Part shown: piece by piece, positions 1-10,092 of the stretch
Numbering within the stretch: the first letter of the stretch is position 1
How the letters are laid out: every line of letters begins with the position of its first letter
From: Pseudomonadota bacterium
GTDB lineage: Bacteria > Myxococcota_A > UBA9042 > GCA-2863065
Assembly: GCA_947498315.1 (NCBI GenBank)
Contig: CANMLD010000015.1
Coordinates: 1 to 38,720 of the forward strand
Length of the DNA: 38,720 bases
Direction of reading: 5' to 3'
Program-made: the position numbers and the translations under genes
Notes under the pieces: model-generated
What the model was told of the DNA's origin: nothing
Databases searched by the model: none
The model's input: only the letters and a program-made list of their open reading frames with translations

Positions 1-724
1 CGTCTACGCCCATTGAGGCGACGACATGACTCGGCGGCCCGTCGCTCCCAAGGCCGGAGGCCGCACGAATAGACTCTTCGAGAGGTCCCAGCGTCACCGC
101 CCGGAGCGGGTAGGGCGCGTGATGGACCCGCCCCAAGCGCATGGGGCCAGTCGAGCCCCCTGCGTACAGCACGTACCGCTCTACCAGGAAGAACTCGAGG
201 CTGCCGGGCAGCGGCGGTGCGAGTGGAGCGCCGAGGGTGTATTCGCCGACGAAGTGCGCATTCCCCCCGGGGCCGCGCCGCCGACTCCGATACCGGACGT
301 GGTCGCCTTCCTTCTCCAGCCGCATCGACGCCCAGAAGTAGGGCAGGGACCATCCCATCCGCGCGATGACGACCGCCGCCAGCCGGGCAGCCTCCAGACT
401 GAAGAACCAGACGCCGGGGTGAGCGCCCCCCGGACCTTTTACGTAGGTGCGCAGGTTCAGTTCGTTGAAGTTGGAGATCCATGGAACCGAAGGGGACCAC
501 CAAGGGCTCACGTCGCGCATCGTGAAGGGCACCAGCCCAATCCAGGCATCACCGTCCCAAAGATCGAGCTCGAGCGACGCTGGCAGGAGTGGGCGCACGA
601 CGTCCGCAGGCAAGCGCCAGTGAAGGAAGAGGAGGTCGCGCCACCGCTGAAAACCGATCGGTCGCCCCGGAGGGCGCTGGGAGTGGACGAGCCCTACTTG
701 GTTCATAGACTCGGTATAGCGCAT
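1..724 (-). CDS. DUF2071 (YqjF-like) family protein, 3' end cut by window edge
   Basis: The minus strand is open from an ATG at 724 to the left edge (241 codons), close to the usual length of about 240 residues for YqjF/DUF2071 proteins, so only the last few residues should be missing. The family signature is clear: near the N-terminus RWRDLLFLHWRLPADVVRPL is followed by LELDLWDGDAWIGLVPFTM, then WISNFNELNLRTYV and GVWFFSLEAA. I chose the ATG at 724 because GGGGGA lies about 6 nt upstream; a second in-frame ATG lies at 706. The family has no firmly established biochemical role and is probably a soluble cytoplasmic protein. The gene is divergent from a Cys-rich lipoprotein gene, with a 60-bp shared control region. 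A plus-strand reading frame over the same bases is its shadow. The family call is from memory of the motif. Confidence 0.82.
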   Translation of the reverse strand, partial: MRYTESMNQVGLVHSQRPPGRPIGFQRWRDLLFLHWRLPADVVRPLLPASLELDLWDGDAWIGLVPFTMRDVSPWWSPSVPWISNFNELNLRTYVKGPGGAHPGVWFFSLEAARLAAVVIARMGWSLPYFWASMRLEKEGDHVRYRSRRRGPGGNAHFVGEYTLGAPLAPPLPGSLEFFLVERYVLYAGGSTGPMRLGRVHHAPYPLRAVTLGPLEESIRAASGLGSDGPPSHVVASMGVD

Positions 725-731
725 CGATTCC

Positions 732-752
732 CCCACGTGAATTCACGGGTGG
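732..752. promoter_or_regulatory. Palindrome in the divergent intergenic region (possible operator)
   Basis: The 60 bp between two divergent genes (725-784) contain the perfect 12-bp palindrome CGTGAATTCACG at 736-747. CCAC on the left and GGTGG on the right extend the symmetry imperfectly. Its place between two start codons fits a dimeric repressor site acting on one or both genes. That role is inference; no regulator gene is adjacent in the window. Confidence 0.35.
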
Positions 753-784
753 TGCTGCACCTCATGCGCCGGTAGCGTGCCACG

Positions 785-1384
785 ATGACCGCATCCGCCC
801 TCACTCGAACCCTCGCTGTCCTGGGGCTGGCGTTGAACGTTGGGTGCCGCGAACGGCCCTCCCGTGAGCGGCCACCGGAGGGCTCTTCCGTCGCGGTCGA
901 CCCATGCACGCAGCTCCCAGAGTGCGCGGGCTACGGGTGGTGCACCATGGTCGCCGGGAGCTGTCGGCCGACCTTGCCGGCCCATTGCCAGGACTCCGCG
1001 GAGTGCCGCGGCTTTGGTCGCTGCACGCTCGCCTCCGATGGCGCCGGTGCGCCCGTCATGTCGCTCAGGCCGCCCACCGCGGGGTGGTGCGTGGCAGCAA
1101 AGGACGCCGACTGCCAAGCGTCGGACGACTGCCGTTCCGAAGGCCGCTGCGACCTCGATCCGGAAGCTCGACTCTGCAGAGCCGGTAGCCGGATGACCTG
1201 TGAACGCGCTACAGCCTGCCGGATGCGTGGTGCCTGCGAGCTCGTAGCGGGACAGTGTGCCGCGACCACCGAGCGTCACTGCCTCCTCTCCAGCGGCTGC
1301 GCTGCACATGGAAAGTGCGGCCTTCTCGGAGGCACTTGCGTCGGCGGGGTTACGGCCAAGCAAGACGCGACTTCGGTTTACTGA
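785..1384 (+). CDS. Cys-rich repeat lipoprotein, function unknown
   Basis: The 199-residue product starts with a short hydrophobic leader and a lipobox (LALNVGC, Cys21), so it is probably exported and lipid-anchored. The rest holds about five copies of a unit with the pattern C-x6-C-x5-C-x(5 or more)-C, for example CTQLPECAGYGWCTMVAGSC, ADCQASDDCRSEGRC, MTCERATACRMRGAC and RHCLLSSGCAAHGKC. Regular Cys spacing suggests disulfide-stabilised modules at the cell surface or in the periplasm. An overlapping minus-strand frame (743-1363) lacks any leader or recognisable motif and is best read as its shadow. I do not recognise a named family; similar small Cys-rich lipoproteins are common in myxobacteria. 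The gene is transcribed away from the DUF2071-like gene. Confidence 0.75.
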   Translation: MTASALTRTLAVLGLALNVGCRERPSRERPPEGSSVAVDPCTQLPECAGYGWCTMVAGSCRPTLPAHCQDSAECRGFGRCTLASDGAGAPVMSLRPPTAGWCVAAKDADCQASDDCRSEGRCDLDPEARLCRAGSRMTCERATACRMRGACELVAGQCAATTERHCLLSSGCAAHGKCGLLGGTCVGGVTAKQDATSVY

Positions 1385-1807
1385 GTGGGTCGCACAGAGG
1401 CGGCGAGAGCAACGGGACCGTGCTCAGCGCTGCCGATACTGTCGCGGCCATGGAGGCCGGCTACGATACCACGGCCAAGGACGTCGCACGCGCGCCGACG
1501 CCGCGATGAACGTGCGCCTCGGGTCGACTGCGCTTGATATCTAACCGGCCAATCTGACTCCAGCGGCACCGGGCACTCCGACAGGAACCTCGGCCAACCT
1601 GCTTGATCTCTAACCGACCCCGGTCATCGGGACGGCCTCCGTCACGAAACCGACTTTGGCGAGCCTTCGCAGCGGTTTCCGACGAATCGGTGCGCCGTGA
1701 TGGGGACACCATCGAAGATTGCCGGTGGACGCCAATCGGAGTTTTGTCCGACCCACTGAACTGTCGCCTAGTCGACATAAGGGGCGAGGCGAGGCATAGT
1801 CAGAAGT
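1385..1807. other. Gene-free stretch upstream of tRNA-Sec, with a short direct repeat
   Basis: I see no convincing gene in these 423 bp: short frames on both strands lack motifs, good starts or sensible composition. The only structure noticed is an imperfect 19-bp direct repeat, GCTTGATATCTAACCGGCC at 1532-1550 and GCTTGATCTCTAACCGACC at 1601-1619 (17 of 19 identical, 69 bp apart). The tRNA-Sec promoter should lie at the right-hand end, but I could not pick clear -35 and -10 boxes. Confidence 0.5.
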
Positions 1808-1905
1808 GGAGGTGGGTCTGTTCTGGTGAACGGCCCGGTCTTCAAAACCGGTGCGGGGCGGCGAGAGTCGTCCTGGGCGGGTTCGATCCCCGTGCACCTC
1901 CGCCA
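1808..1905 (+). tRNA. selC: tRNA-Sec (anticodon TCA), CCA encoded
   Basis: The sequence folds like a bacterial selenocysteine tRNA. It has an extended acceptor arm (GGAGGTGG / GCACCTCC), a 6-bp D stem (CTGTTC / GAACGG), the anticodon loop CTTCAAA with TCA, and a long variable arm of about 8 bp (GGGGCGGC / GTCGTCCT) capped by GAGA. The T arm is GCGGG-TTCGATC-CCCGT, followed by discriminator G and encoded CCA at 1903-1905. The layout matches E. coli selC closely. One oddity is that the eighth acceptor pair reads G opposite G, so that arm has seven good pairs plus a mismatch. It implies that the organism makes selenoproteins, but selA, selB and selD are not in the window. Confidence 0.93.
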
Positions 1906-1907
1906 AC

Positions 1908-1927
1908 CCCTCCTCCCGGAAGGAGGG
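1908..1927. terminator. Hairpin between converging tRNA-Sec and repeat-protein gene
   Basis: CCCTCCT (1908-1914) pairs perfectly with AGGAGGG (1921-1927) around a 6-nt loop. It fills the gap between the tRNA 3' end and the stop codon of the converging minus-strand gene. There is no U-run of note, so it may act as a weak bidirectional terminator or simply protect the 3' ends. Confidence 0.45.
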
Positions 1928-4477
1928 TCACTTTCCGCCGAACAGCTTCTGCAGCGTCGGCAGTGCGTTCCACTGAACGCCCACGAAACCGCCGGCTTGG
2001 CCGTTGCCGCGACCCATGACGTCGCTTGAGCCCATGTTTGGCATCGCCATGCCAGCGTTGCCCGCGTACGGGTTCATCATGTGCTGCGCGTTGCCGTACC
2101 CTGCGAAGAACGTGATGTCAGGCTTATCCAGCTTCAGTTTGGCGCCGACGGAGTTCGTCCCTTGGCGACCGAGGACGGCCATCGCAGAGGCCGTAAACTT
2201 GCCGTCGTGTTTGTACATGATCTCGGGCACATAGTAGAGCTGTGAGCCGTCGCCGGCGACGCCCATGCGAAGCGTCAGGCTCTGCTTGTTGTCGATCTGA
2301 TAGCCCGCGCCGGCGTGGATCTCCCACAGCTTCTGGTGTTCGGGGGTCCCAGGCGTAAACGAGTAGGAGCCGCCCGCGTCGAGCTTCAAGTTGCTCGTCG
2401 CCGCGAACTCGCCGTTCATGCGGAACATCGTCGCCGTGCCGCTGTCTCGCTTTGCGAAGGAGGCGTAGGCATCGAGCTTCCAGACGTCGTCCTTCGCGGC
2501 ACCGAGGTGGGCTCCGCCGAGCGTTACGTCGTTCGTATGGCCGAGGGTCGCGTCGCCGTTGAGCGTGTATCCATCGCCCTTGTACTGCGTGGCCAAGTGT
2601 CCGAACTGGCCGGTCCCCTTGGCGTCGCCCAGCATGCCGGGCGTCGTGTGAGCGAGGTTCGAGAAGGTCGAGAGTTGGTCCTGGCCACCGAAGAGCCGGA
2701 AGGTCAGCTCCTTCTTGCCGTCGCCGTCGCCCTTGTACCAGGTGCCCCGCAGATCGCCGGTCGCGGCTACATCTTCGCCCTTCACGTCCGAGAGACGGAG
2801 GTGTCCGCCCAGGTTCAGCTTGAAGCCCTCTTTGAGCTTCGAGTCGAGGTCCCACGTCTTGCCGAAGTTGGTCGTGACGTCGTGGAAGCGATAACTCTGA
2901 CCGCCCTTTTGGCCTCCCTCCGTCTCATAAGTCGCATCCGCGCTGGTGCTTCCGGATGCGACGCTACCGCCGAGCTTCAGGTTCGTCGCCTGATCGCCGC
3001 CCTGAGACTGCGTCTTCTTGCCGCGGGCGTTCACGGTCACGACGACGTCGTCGCCATTCTTTTCGCCCGCGTCGTTCGTCCCTGCCTTCTTCGTGAAGGT
3101 CCCCGACGCGCCTGCCTCAGTCACCGTCTCGGTGTCCGAGCGCGTTCGGCTTGCATCGACGCTGCCGTCGACTTTGTAGCCCTTACGGTCGACCGTCGCG
3201 TCGACCTTGCCCCCCGTCTTCGGGCCAGCCCAGGCAGTGCCAGCGACCGACGTCGTGGCGTCTTTGCTGGACTGCGTCATGCCAGCCGTCGCCGTGTTTT
3301 GGCCCGCCTCGTTCACGAAGGAGCCGTTGACCGCGGTGGACTTCTCGCCCTCGGTGCGCACGACCGCCGCTGAGCCTCCGGTCTTGGGCCCGAACAGCGC
3401 AGTGCCTTTCACCGACGTGCTCTTGTCCTTCTCGGTGCGCGTCACCCCGGCCGACGCGGTGTTCTGGCCGGCCTCCTTGACGATGGAGCCGTTCAACGTG
3501 GTGGACTTCTCGCCCTTGGTGCGCACGGCCTTGACCGAGCCGCCGGTCTGGGGCCCAACGAGCGCGGTACCCGTCACGGACGTGCTCTTGCCCTTATCGC
3601 CGATCGTCACACCGGCCATCGCCGTGTTCTGGTCGCCTTTGCGGATGAAGGAGCCGTTCGCGGCGCGCGTCTTGTCGCCATCTTTGCTCGCAAACGCGAC
3701 ATCTCCGCCGACCTTGTCACCCCAGTAGCCGTGGCCCGCCACGTCCGTGGAGGTAGTCTCGGTCGCCCGGCTGTAGTTTGCGGTCGCCGTGCCGTTACCG
3801 TCCTTCACCGTCACGTCGCCGCTGGCCTTGGTCGTTGTGCCGCTCTCGACGCGCCAGTACGACGCTCCGCCGCCGTCCTTCCCGCCTTCGACGTGGTAAG
3901 CGCTCTGGTCCTTCGGATCCGTCCCCTTCGTGACCGTCACTTTGCCGCGGTCGTCATAAGCTGCCTGGGCTTTCCAGCCATCGTCCTTGTCGGTGTAGGT
4001 GAGCGACTTGCCATTGATGTCGCCTTGGAGGCTCCAGGCTGCGGCGTCCCAGCCGATACCCTTGCCGTCGGCTTTGAACTCCAGGGTTGGGTTGCCCTTC
4101 TCGTCGGTAGAGACGGTGTGCCATGACCCCGACTTGATGGCGCCCTGCACCTTCCCGAAGAAGCTCTGGTTAGAGGCAATGACCCCTTGAACGACGTCCT
4201 TCGGCACTCCGTGGTCCTTGACCAGCGAGTTCAGGATTGGCTCGACGGCCTTCGGGTCTTCAATCTTGCCGAGCTGAGTAAAGAGCGCCTGCACCTCGGG
4301 CGTCAGCTTCCACATGTCGAACTTCGGTGACGCGTCCTTGCTCGCGCCCGCGGGCTTCAGCGCCGCACGCTGGGCGTCGTAGCCTCCTGCCGGTACTGAC
4401 GTCGCCGCCGGGGCCGTAGCTACGTCCGGCCGGGTCGTCTTGGGATCAGTTGAGGCCTGCGTCTTGTCGAATTCCAT
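1928..4477 (-). CDS. Large repeat protein with barrel-like C-terminal half, no signal peptide
   Basis: The product has 849 residues from the ATG at 4477, chosen because GGAG lies about 8 nt upstream in the transcript; longer in-frame starts lack this. The first 60 residues are polar and Ala/Thr/Pro-rich, with no Sec, Tat or lipoprotein leader. The middle is Gly/Thr/Lys-rich and contains a 55-residue tandem unit in about three copies, recognisable by QNTA.AGVT, KSTSV.GTAL.GP.TGGS and GEKST. The last 300 residues alternate short amphipathic strands with Gly turns, as in an outer-membrane barrel or beta-solenoid (for example WKLDAYASFAKRDSG and LDAGGSYSFTPG). The C-terminus ends LQKLFGGK, not in an aromatic residue. 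I do not recognise the family. It is separated by 237 bp from the cyclase gene upstream. The lack of a leader means that either the barrel reading is wrong or export is unconventional. Confidence 0.8.
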   Translation of the reverse strand: MEFDKTQASTDPKTTRPDVATAPAATSVPAGGYDAQRAALKPAGASKDASPKFDMWKLTPEVQALFTQLGKIEDPKAVEPILNSLVKDHGVPKDVVQGVIASNQSFFGKVQGAIKSGSWHTVSTDEKGNPTLEFKADGKGIGWDAAAWSLQGDINGKSLTYTDKDDGWKAQAAYDDRGKVTVTKGTDPKDQSAYHVEGGKDGGGASYWRVESGTTTKASGDVTVKDGNGTATANYSRATETTSTDVAGHGYWGDKVGGDVAFASKDGDKTRAANGSFIRKGDQNTAMAGVTIGDKGKSTSVTGTALVGPQTGGSVKAVRTKGEKSTTLNGSIVKEAGQNTASAGVTRTEKDKSTSVKGTALFGPKTGGSAAVVRTEGEKSTAVNGSFVNEAGQNTATAGMTQSSKDATTSVAGTAWAGPKTGGKVDATVDRKGYKVDGSVDASRTRSDTETVTEAGASGTFTKKAGTNDAGEKNGDDVVVTVNARGKKTQSQGGDQATNLKLGGSVASGSTSADATYETEGGQKGGQSYRFHDVTTNFGKTWDLDSKLKEGFKLNLGGHLRLSDVKGEDVAATGDLRGTWYKGDGDGKKELTFRLFGGQDQLSTFSNLAHTTPGMLGDAKGTGQFGHLATQYKGDGYTLNGDATLGHTNDVTLGGAHLGAAKDDVWKLDAYASFAKRDSGTATMFRMNGEFAATSNLKLDAGGSYSFTPGTPEHQKLWEIHAGAGYQIDNKQSLTLRMGVAGDGSQLYYVPEIMYKHDGKFTASAMAVLGRQGTNSVGAKLKLDKPDITFFAGYGNAQHMMNPYAGNAGMAMPNMGSSDVMGRGNGQAGGFVGVQWNALPTLQKLFGGK
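3180..3660 (-). repeat. 165-bp tandem repeat inside the large repeat-protein gene
   Basis: The motif encoding GS(F/I)-x-QNTA recurs at about 3650, 3485 and 3320, a period of 165 bp (55 codons). The third unit drifts at its end. The repeats are diverged at the DNA level and in frame, so this is protein-level repetition rather than a recent expansion. Confidence 0.7.
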
Positions 4478-4714
4478 GTAACTGCTCCGTCGCACCGAGT
4501 TCTCACCAAACGCGCAAAGAGCCAGCAAGAATCGTGCTGAGAAGTTATTGCGTGCCGAATCAACAGTTTCCGGCGCCACGACGCCGTCGCCATGGGCTCA
4601 CCGGCACTCGGGCCCGCCTTTGGAAGAGCGAAGGCAGCGCCTACTCCAGACTCGAAGTCTCCAGACGCGTGGGGCCAGTCGAAGCCACAGCCGGTGACAG
4701 TCGGCCCCGGTACC

Positions 4715-6853
4715 CTACTTCATGGCCATGACCCAGGCGCCGTCCCACGAGTCCAACGGGGGGTGGATCACGAACTCGGCGCACCGCGGCGCTAGAACAG
4801 ACGCCGGACCATCACTCGGCCGAATCTCGAGTACCTTCCGGAAGCCACGCTCAGCGCCGGCGAAGTCGTGGAGGAAGTAGCGATCGAGGGCGGCTTGATA
4901 GATGCGAGCCCACTCAGGGGTCGCCACCACGGCGGCGCCGATGGGCTCATAGATGTCGAGTGGCTCCTGACGGCCCTTCAGCACGACCCGGTCGATCTTC
5001 CGAAACGCGAAGTGTTTGTCGGTGCCCCGCACGGTGTCTTCCGAGACCATGACGCTGACACGATACTGCTTGCATGCCCCTTCGAGACGCGATGCGACGT
5101 TGATGCCGTCGCCGATGGCGCCGTAGTAGAGGCGGTCGTTCGACCCGAAATGTCCCACTGCGACCTGTGCAGAGTGAATGCCGAACCGTGTAATGAAAGG
5201 CAGCGCTTCGTTAGTGGCATCACCGTTGGTTCGAGCCGCGCACGCGAGGGCCGCGGCCAAGGCTTGAAAGGCGTGGTCTGCGACCTTGGTCGGAGCGCCC
5301 CAGATCGCCATCACTTCATCGCCGACGTATTGGATGACCGTTCCCTCGTGATCTTCGATGATCGCCGTCATCTCTCCGAGATAGCGGCCGAGGCGTTCGG
5401 CCATCGCCATCGGGTGCGTCTTCTCGGTCAGCGTCGTGAAGTTGGCGACGTCCGAGAAGAAGATGGTGAGCTCCACGAACTCACCGCCGAGCCGCGGCTC
5501 GGTCTGCTCTGCGAGGAGCTTTCGGACCAGCTTGAGCGGGAGGTACTTCTGGAAGGCTCTCAGGCCAAGCTTCATTTGGTCGAAAGCGGCGAGGACGTCC
5601 TCGACTTCTCGGAAGGTCCCGCGAAAACGCGGCGCTTCGTCAAAGTGCAACTGGGCGATTTCACGGGTTTCCTTGGCTAGCAGCCCGAAGCTGCGAGTGA
5701 TGCGTCGCGTCAATAGCAGCGCCACAATGACCGCGATGAGGAGCAGCAAGAGACTCAATACAAGGCTGCGGGTCGCTGACTCTTCGAAGGGTCTCGTCAG
5801 GTCGGCCTCCGGCACGTCCACCGCCACCGCCCACGGTACCTCCGCGGCCGTATCCGCGAGCTCGATGCTAAGGAAGCCGAGGGTATGCATCTCGCCGCTC
5901 ACTTCGATGGACCGCAGCGTCGCTTCGTTCGAGAACGTGGACTCGTCTTGAATGGTCGCCAAGGCACGCACCTCGGCGCTGTCGCTCTCGGTCAGCGGCG
6001 CGAGCAGGGTCTTCCCCATGCTCCTCGGCGGGGCCGCCACGAGCCGTCCCTTGCCGTCGACGATGAGGGCCTGACCGGAGCGGCCGACCTCGATGGTCTC
6101 GATGAACTGAGACAGGTCGGCGAGGCGGACGTCGGCGCAGATGACCCCTTGGCGGCCGTTTGGCAGCTTTAGCGGGATGGAGATGGTGATGCCCGGCGTC
6201 TGCTGCGTGTGAAACACGTAGACGCCCGTCAAGAAGAGACCATTGGCCGCGAGCGCGCCTACAAACCAGGGGCGGGAGCGAGGGTCGAAGCTGTCGTTGG
6301 GGTCGAGTCGCACGGTGTGACCCGACAGCGTCGCTTCGCCCGGGGGCCGATCATGCCACCGCACCGTTGGAGCGTCGTCGTCCGAGTTGGCTGTTGGCGC
6401 CGATCCGACCGGGGCCTGTCCCATCGGTGCAGCGCCGGTACGCGTGACGATCTTGGTGTCGAGCGAGCCATCGGCCTGTCGCTGAACCATGACGAAGTTC
6501 CCGCCGTCATCGGCGACCGCCATCATCGAGAGTTGGGCGTGGGTGCCAACCACTTGAAAGAACTGACGCTCGAAGGGCTCCGGTGCCAGGGGGTCAAGCG
6601 GGACGCCCGCGAAGACCCTACGTGCGACGAGCACGGCATCTCTGGCGCGCCCGAGGTAGGCGCTGACACGTTCATGAGCGAGGTCGAGGTTGGCCCTGGC
6701 AAGCAGCTCCGTGGCGAGTCGCGCGTGCCGCTGGGTCGCGAGGTAGCTGTTGACGACGATGGCGCCAGCCGTAAGCGTCACGAGCCCAATCATCGCCATC
6801 GCGATGAATAGCCGCAGGCTCGGTCGCTGATGTTTACTTCGTCTCAACCCCAC
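4715..6853 (-). CDS. Membrane adenylate/guanylate cyclase (class III) with Cache-like sensor
   Basis: The 712-residue product starts with GTG and would make cAMP or a related cyclic nucleotide in response to an extracellular signal. Residues 13-36 form a first membrane segment. Residues 37-358 form a periplasmic sensor with the dCache-like motif DPRSRPWFVGA and a later GRSGQALIVDGKGRLVAAP. Residues 361-385 form the second membrane segment, followed by a HAMP-like linker. The catalytic domain shows both metal-binding aspartates, in FFSDVANFT (about 464) and YVGDEVMAIWGAP (about 510), and the transition-state Asn/Arg in INVASRLEG. The C-terminus ends PPLDSWDGAWVMAMK, as in many bacterial cyclases of this type. 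The substrate (ATP or GTP) cannot be decided by eye. It lies 83 bp downstream of gcvP on the same strand and may be co-transcribed. The Shine-Dalgarno sequence is weak. Confidence 0.92.
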   Translation of the reverse strand: MGLRRSKHQRPSLRLFIAMAMIGLVTLTAGAIVVNSYLATQRHARLATELLARANLDLAHERVSAYLGRARDAVLVARRVFAGVPLDPLAPEPFERQFFQVVGTHAQLSMMAVADDGGNFVMVQRQADGSLDTKIVTRTGAAPMGQAPVGSAPTANSDDDAPTVRWHDRPPGEATLSGHTVRLDPNDSFDPRSRPWFVGALAANGLFLTGVYVFHTQQTPGITISIPLKLPNGRQGVICADVRLADLSQFIETIEVGRSGQALIVDGKGRLVAAPPRSMGKTLLAPLTESDSAEVRALATIQDESTFSNEATLRSIEVSGEMHTLGFLSIELADTAAEVPWAVAVDVPEADLTRPFEESATRSLVLSLLLLLIAVIVALLLTRRITRSFGLLAKETREIAQLHFDEAPRFRGTFREVEDVLAAFDQMKLGLRAFQKYLPLKLVRKLLAEQTEPRLGGEFVELTIFFSDVANFTTLTEKTHPMAMAERLGRYLGEMTAIIEDHEGTVIQYVGDEVMAIWGAPTKVADHAFQALAAALACAARTNGDATNEALPFITRFGIHSAQVAVGHFGSNDRLYYGAIGDGINVASRLEGACKQYRVSVMVSEDTVRGTDKHFAFRKIDRVVLKGRQEPLDIYEPIGAAVVATPEWARIYQAALDRYFLHDFAGAERGFRKVLEIRPSDGPASVLAPRCAEFVIHPPLDSWDGAWVMAMK

Positions 6854-6936
6854 GAGCAGAGCCTACACCACGACGTTGGCGCGTGGGGCAATCTCCGCGT
6901 CCACTCGGAAGATCCCGGGACCGGTCAGTCAGGCCA

Positions 6937-9816
<2,880 letters not shown>

Positions 9817-9927
9817 GACTTCCTCGATGCACCCGGGACGGAGGGTGCTGCGCACGAGCTTGCGGAATCTACCACTCGGACGGCCTGGGTGCGAGGACGG
9901 CGTTCGACCTACGCCGTAGTCCCGAAA

Positions 9928-9945
9928 TCGGACAGCCCTGTCCGA
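9928..9945. promoter_or_regulatory. 18-bp inverted repeat between gcvP and comM (possible operator)
   Basis: TCGGACAG-CC-CTGTCCGA is a perfect 8-bp inverted repeat with a 2-bp centre. It is flanked by A/T-rich steps and lies 112 bp upstream of the gcvP start and about 150 bp upstream of comM. The symmetry and position are those of a dimeric transcription-factor site. No identity can be assigned from sequence alone. Confidence 0.45.
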
Positions 9946-10020
9946 AAACGAAACTCGACATGGGACACTCTCAGCTTCGCACTCCAAACGATATCAAAGC
10001 ATTGAGTGTCATCTCCGTCG

Positions 10021-10061
10021 TGGCATTCCGCGTGCTTTGAGCCCCGGTCGGCGCCGGGGCT
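10021..10061 (+). promoter_or_regulatory. Possible sigma-54-like promoter and GC-rich hairpin upstream of comM
   Basis: TGGCATTCCGCGTGCT at 10021-10036 has GG and GC separated by exactly 10 nt, as in sigma-54 promoters (TGGCAC-N5-TTGC). Immediately after it, AGCCCCGG (10040-10047) and CCGGGGCT (10054-10061) form a perfect 8-bp hairpin with a 6-nt loop, 31 bp before the comM start. The hairpin is certain as a sequence fact. The promoter match could be chance, and a start site 12 nt past GC would fall inside the hairpin. Confidence 0.3.
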
Positions 10062-10092
10062 TGACCCGTCGCCACGAACGGGGGGGTGAAGC

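Noticed and set aside
26-775. Plus-strand frame of 249 codons at the left end
   Set aside because: Composition is Arg/Pro-rich without motifs; the minus strand over the same bases gives a clear DUF2071 protein.
743-1363. Minus-strand frame of 206 codons opposite the Cys-rich lipoprotein
   Set aside because: No leader or recognisable motif and it overlaps the start of the DUF2071-like gene; the plus strand has a leader, lipobox and regular Cys repeats.
1603-2019. Plus-strand frame of 138 codons across the tRNA-Sec
   Set aside because: It runs through the tRNA and into the end of the converging gene; low-complexity Arg/Pro sequence.
2315-3373. Long plus-strand frame (352 codons) opposite the repeat-protein gene
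   Set aside because: High-GC shadow; the repeats and ribosome site support the minus strand.
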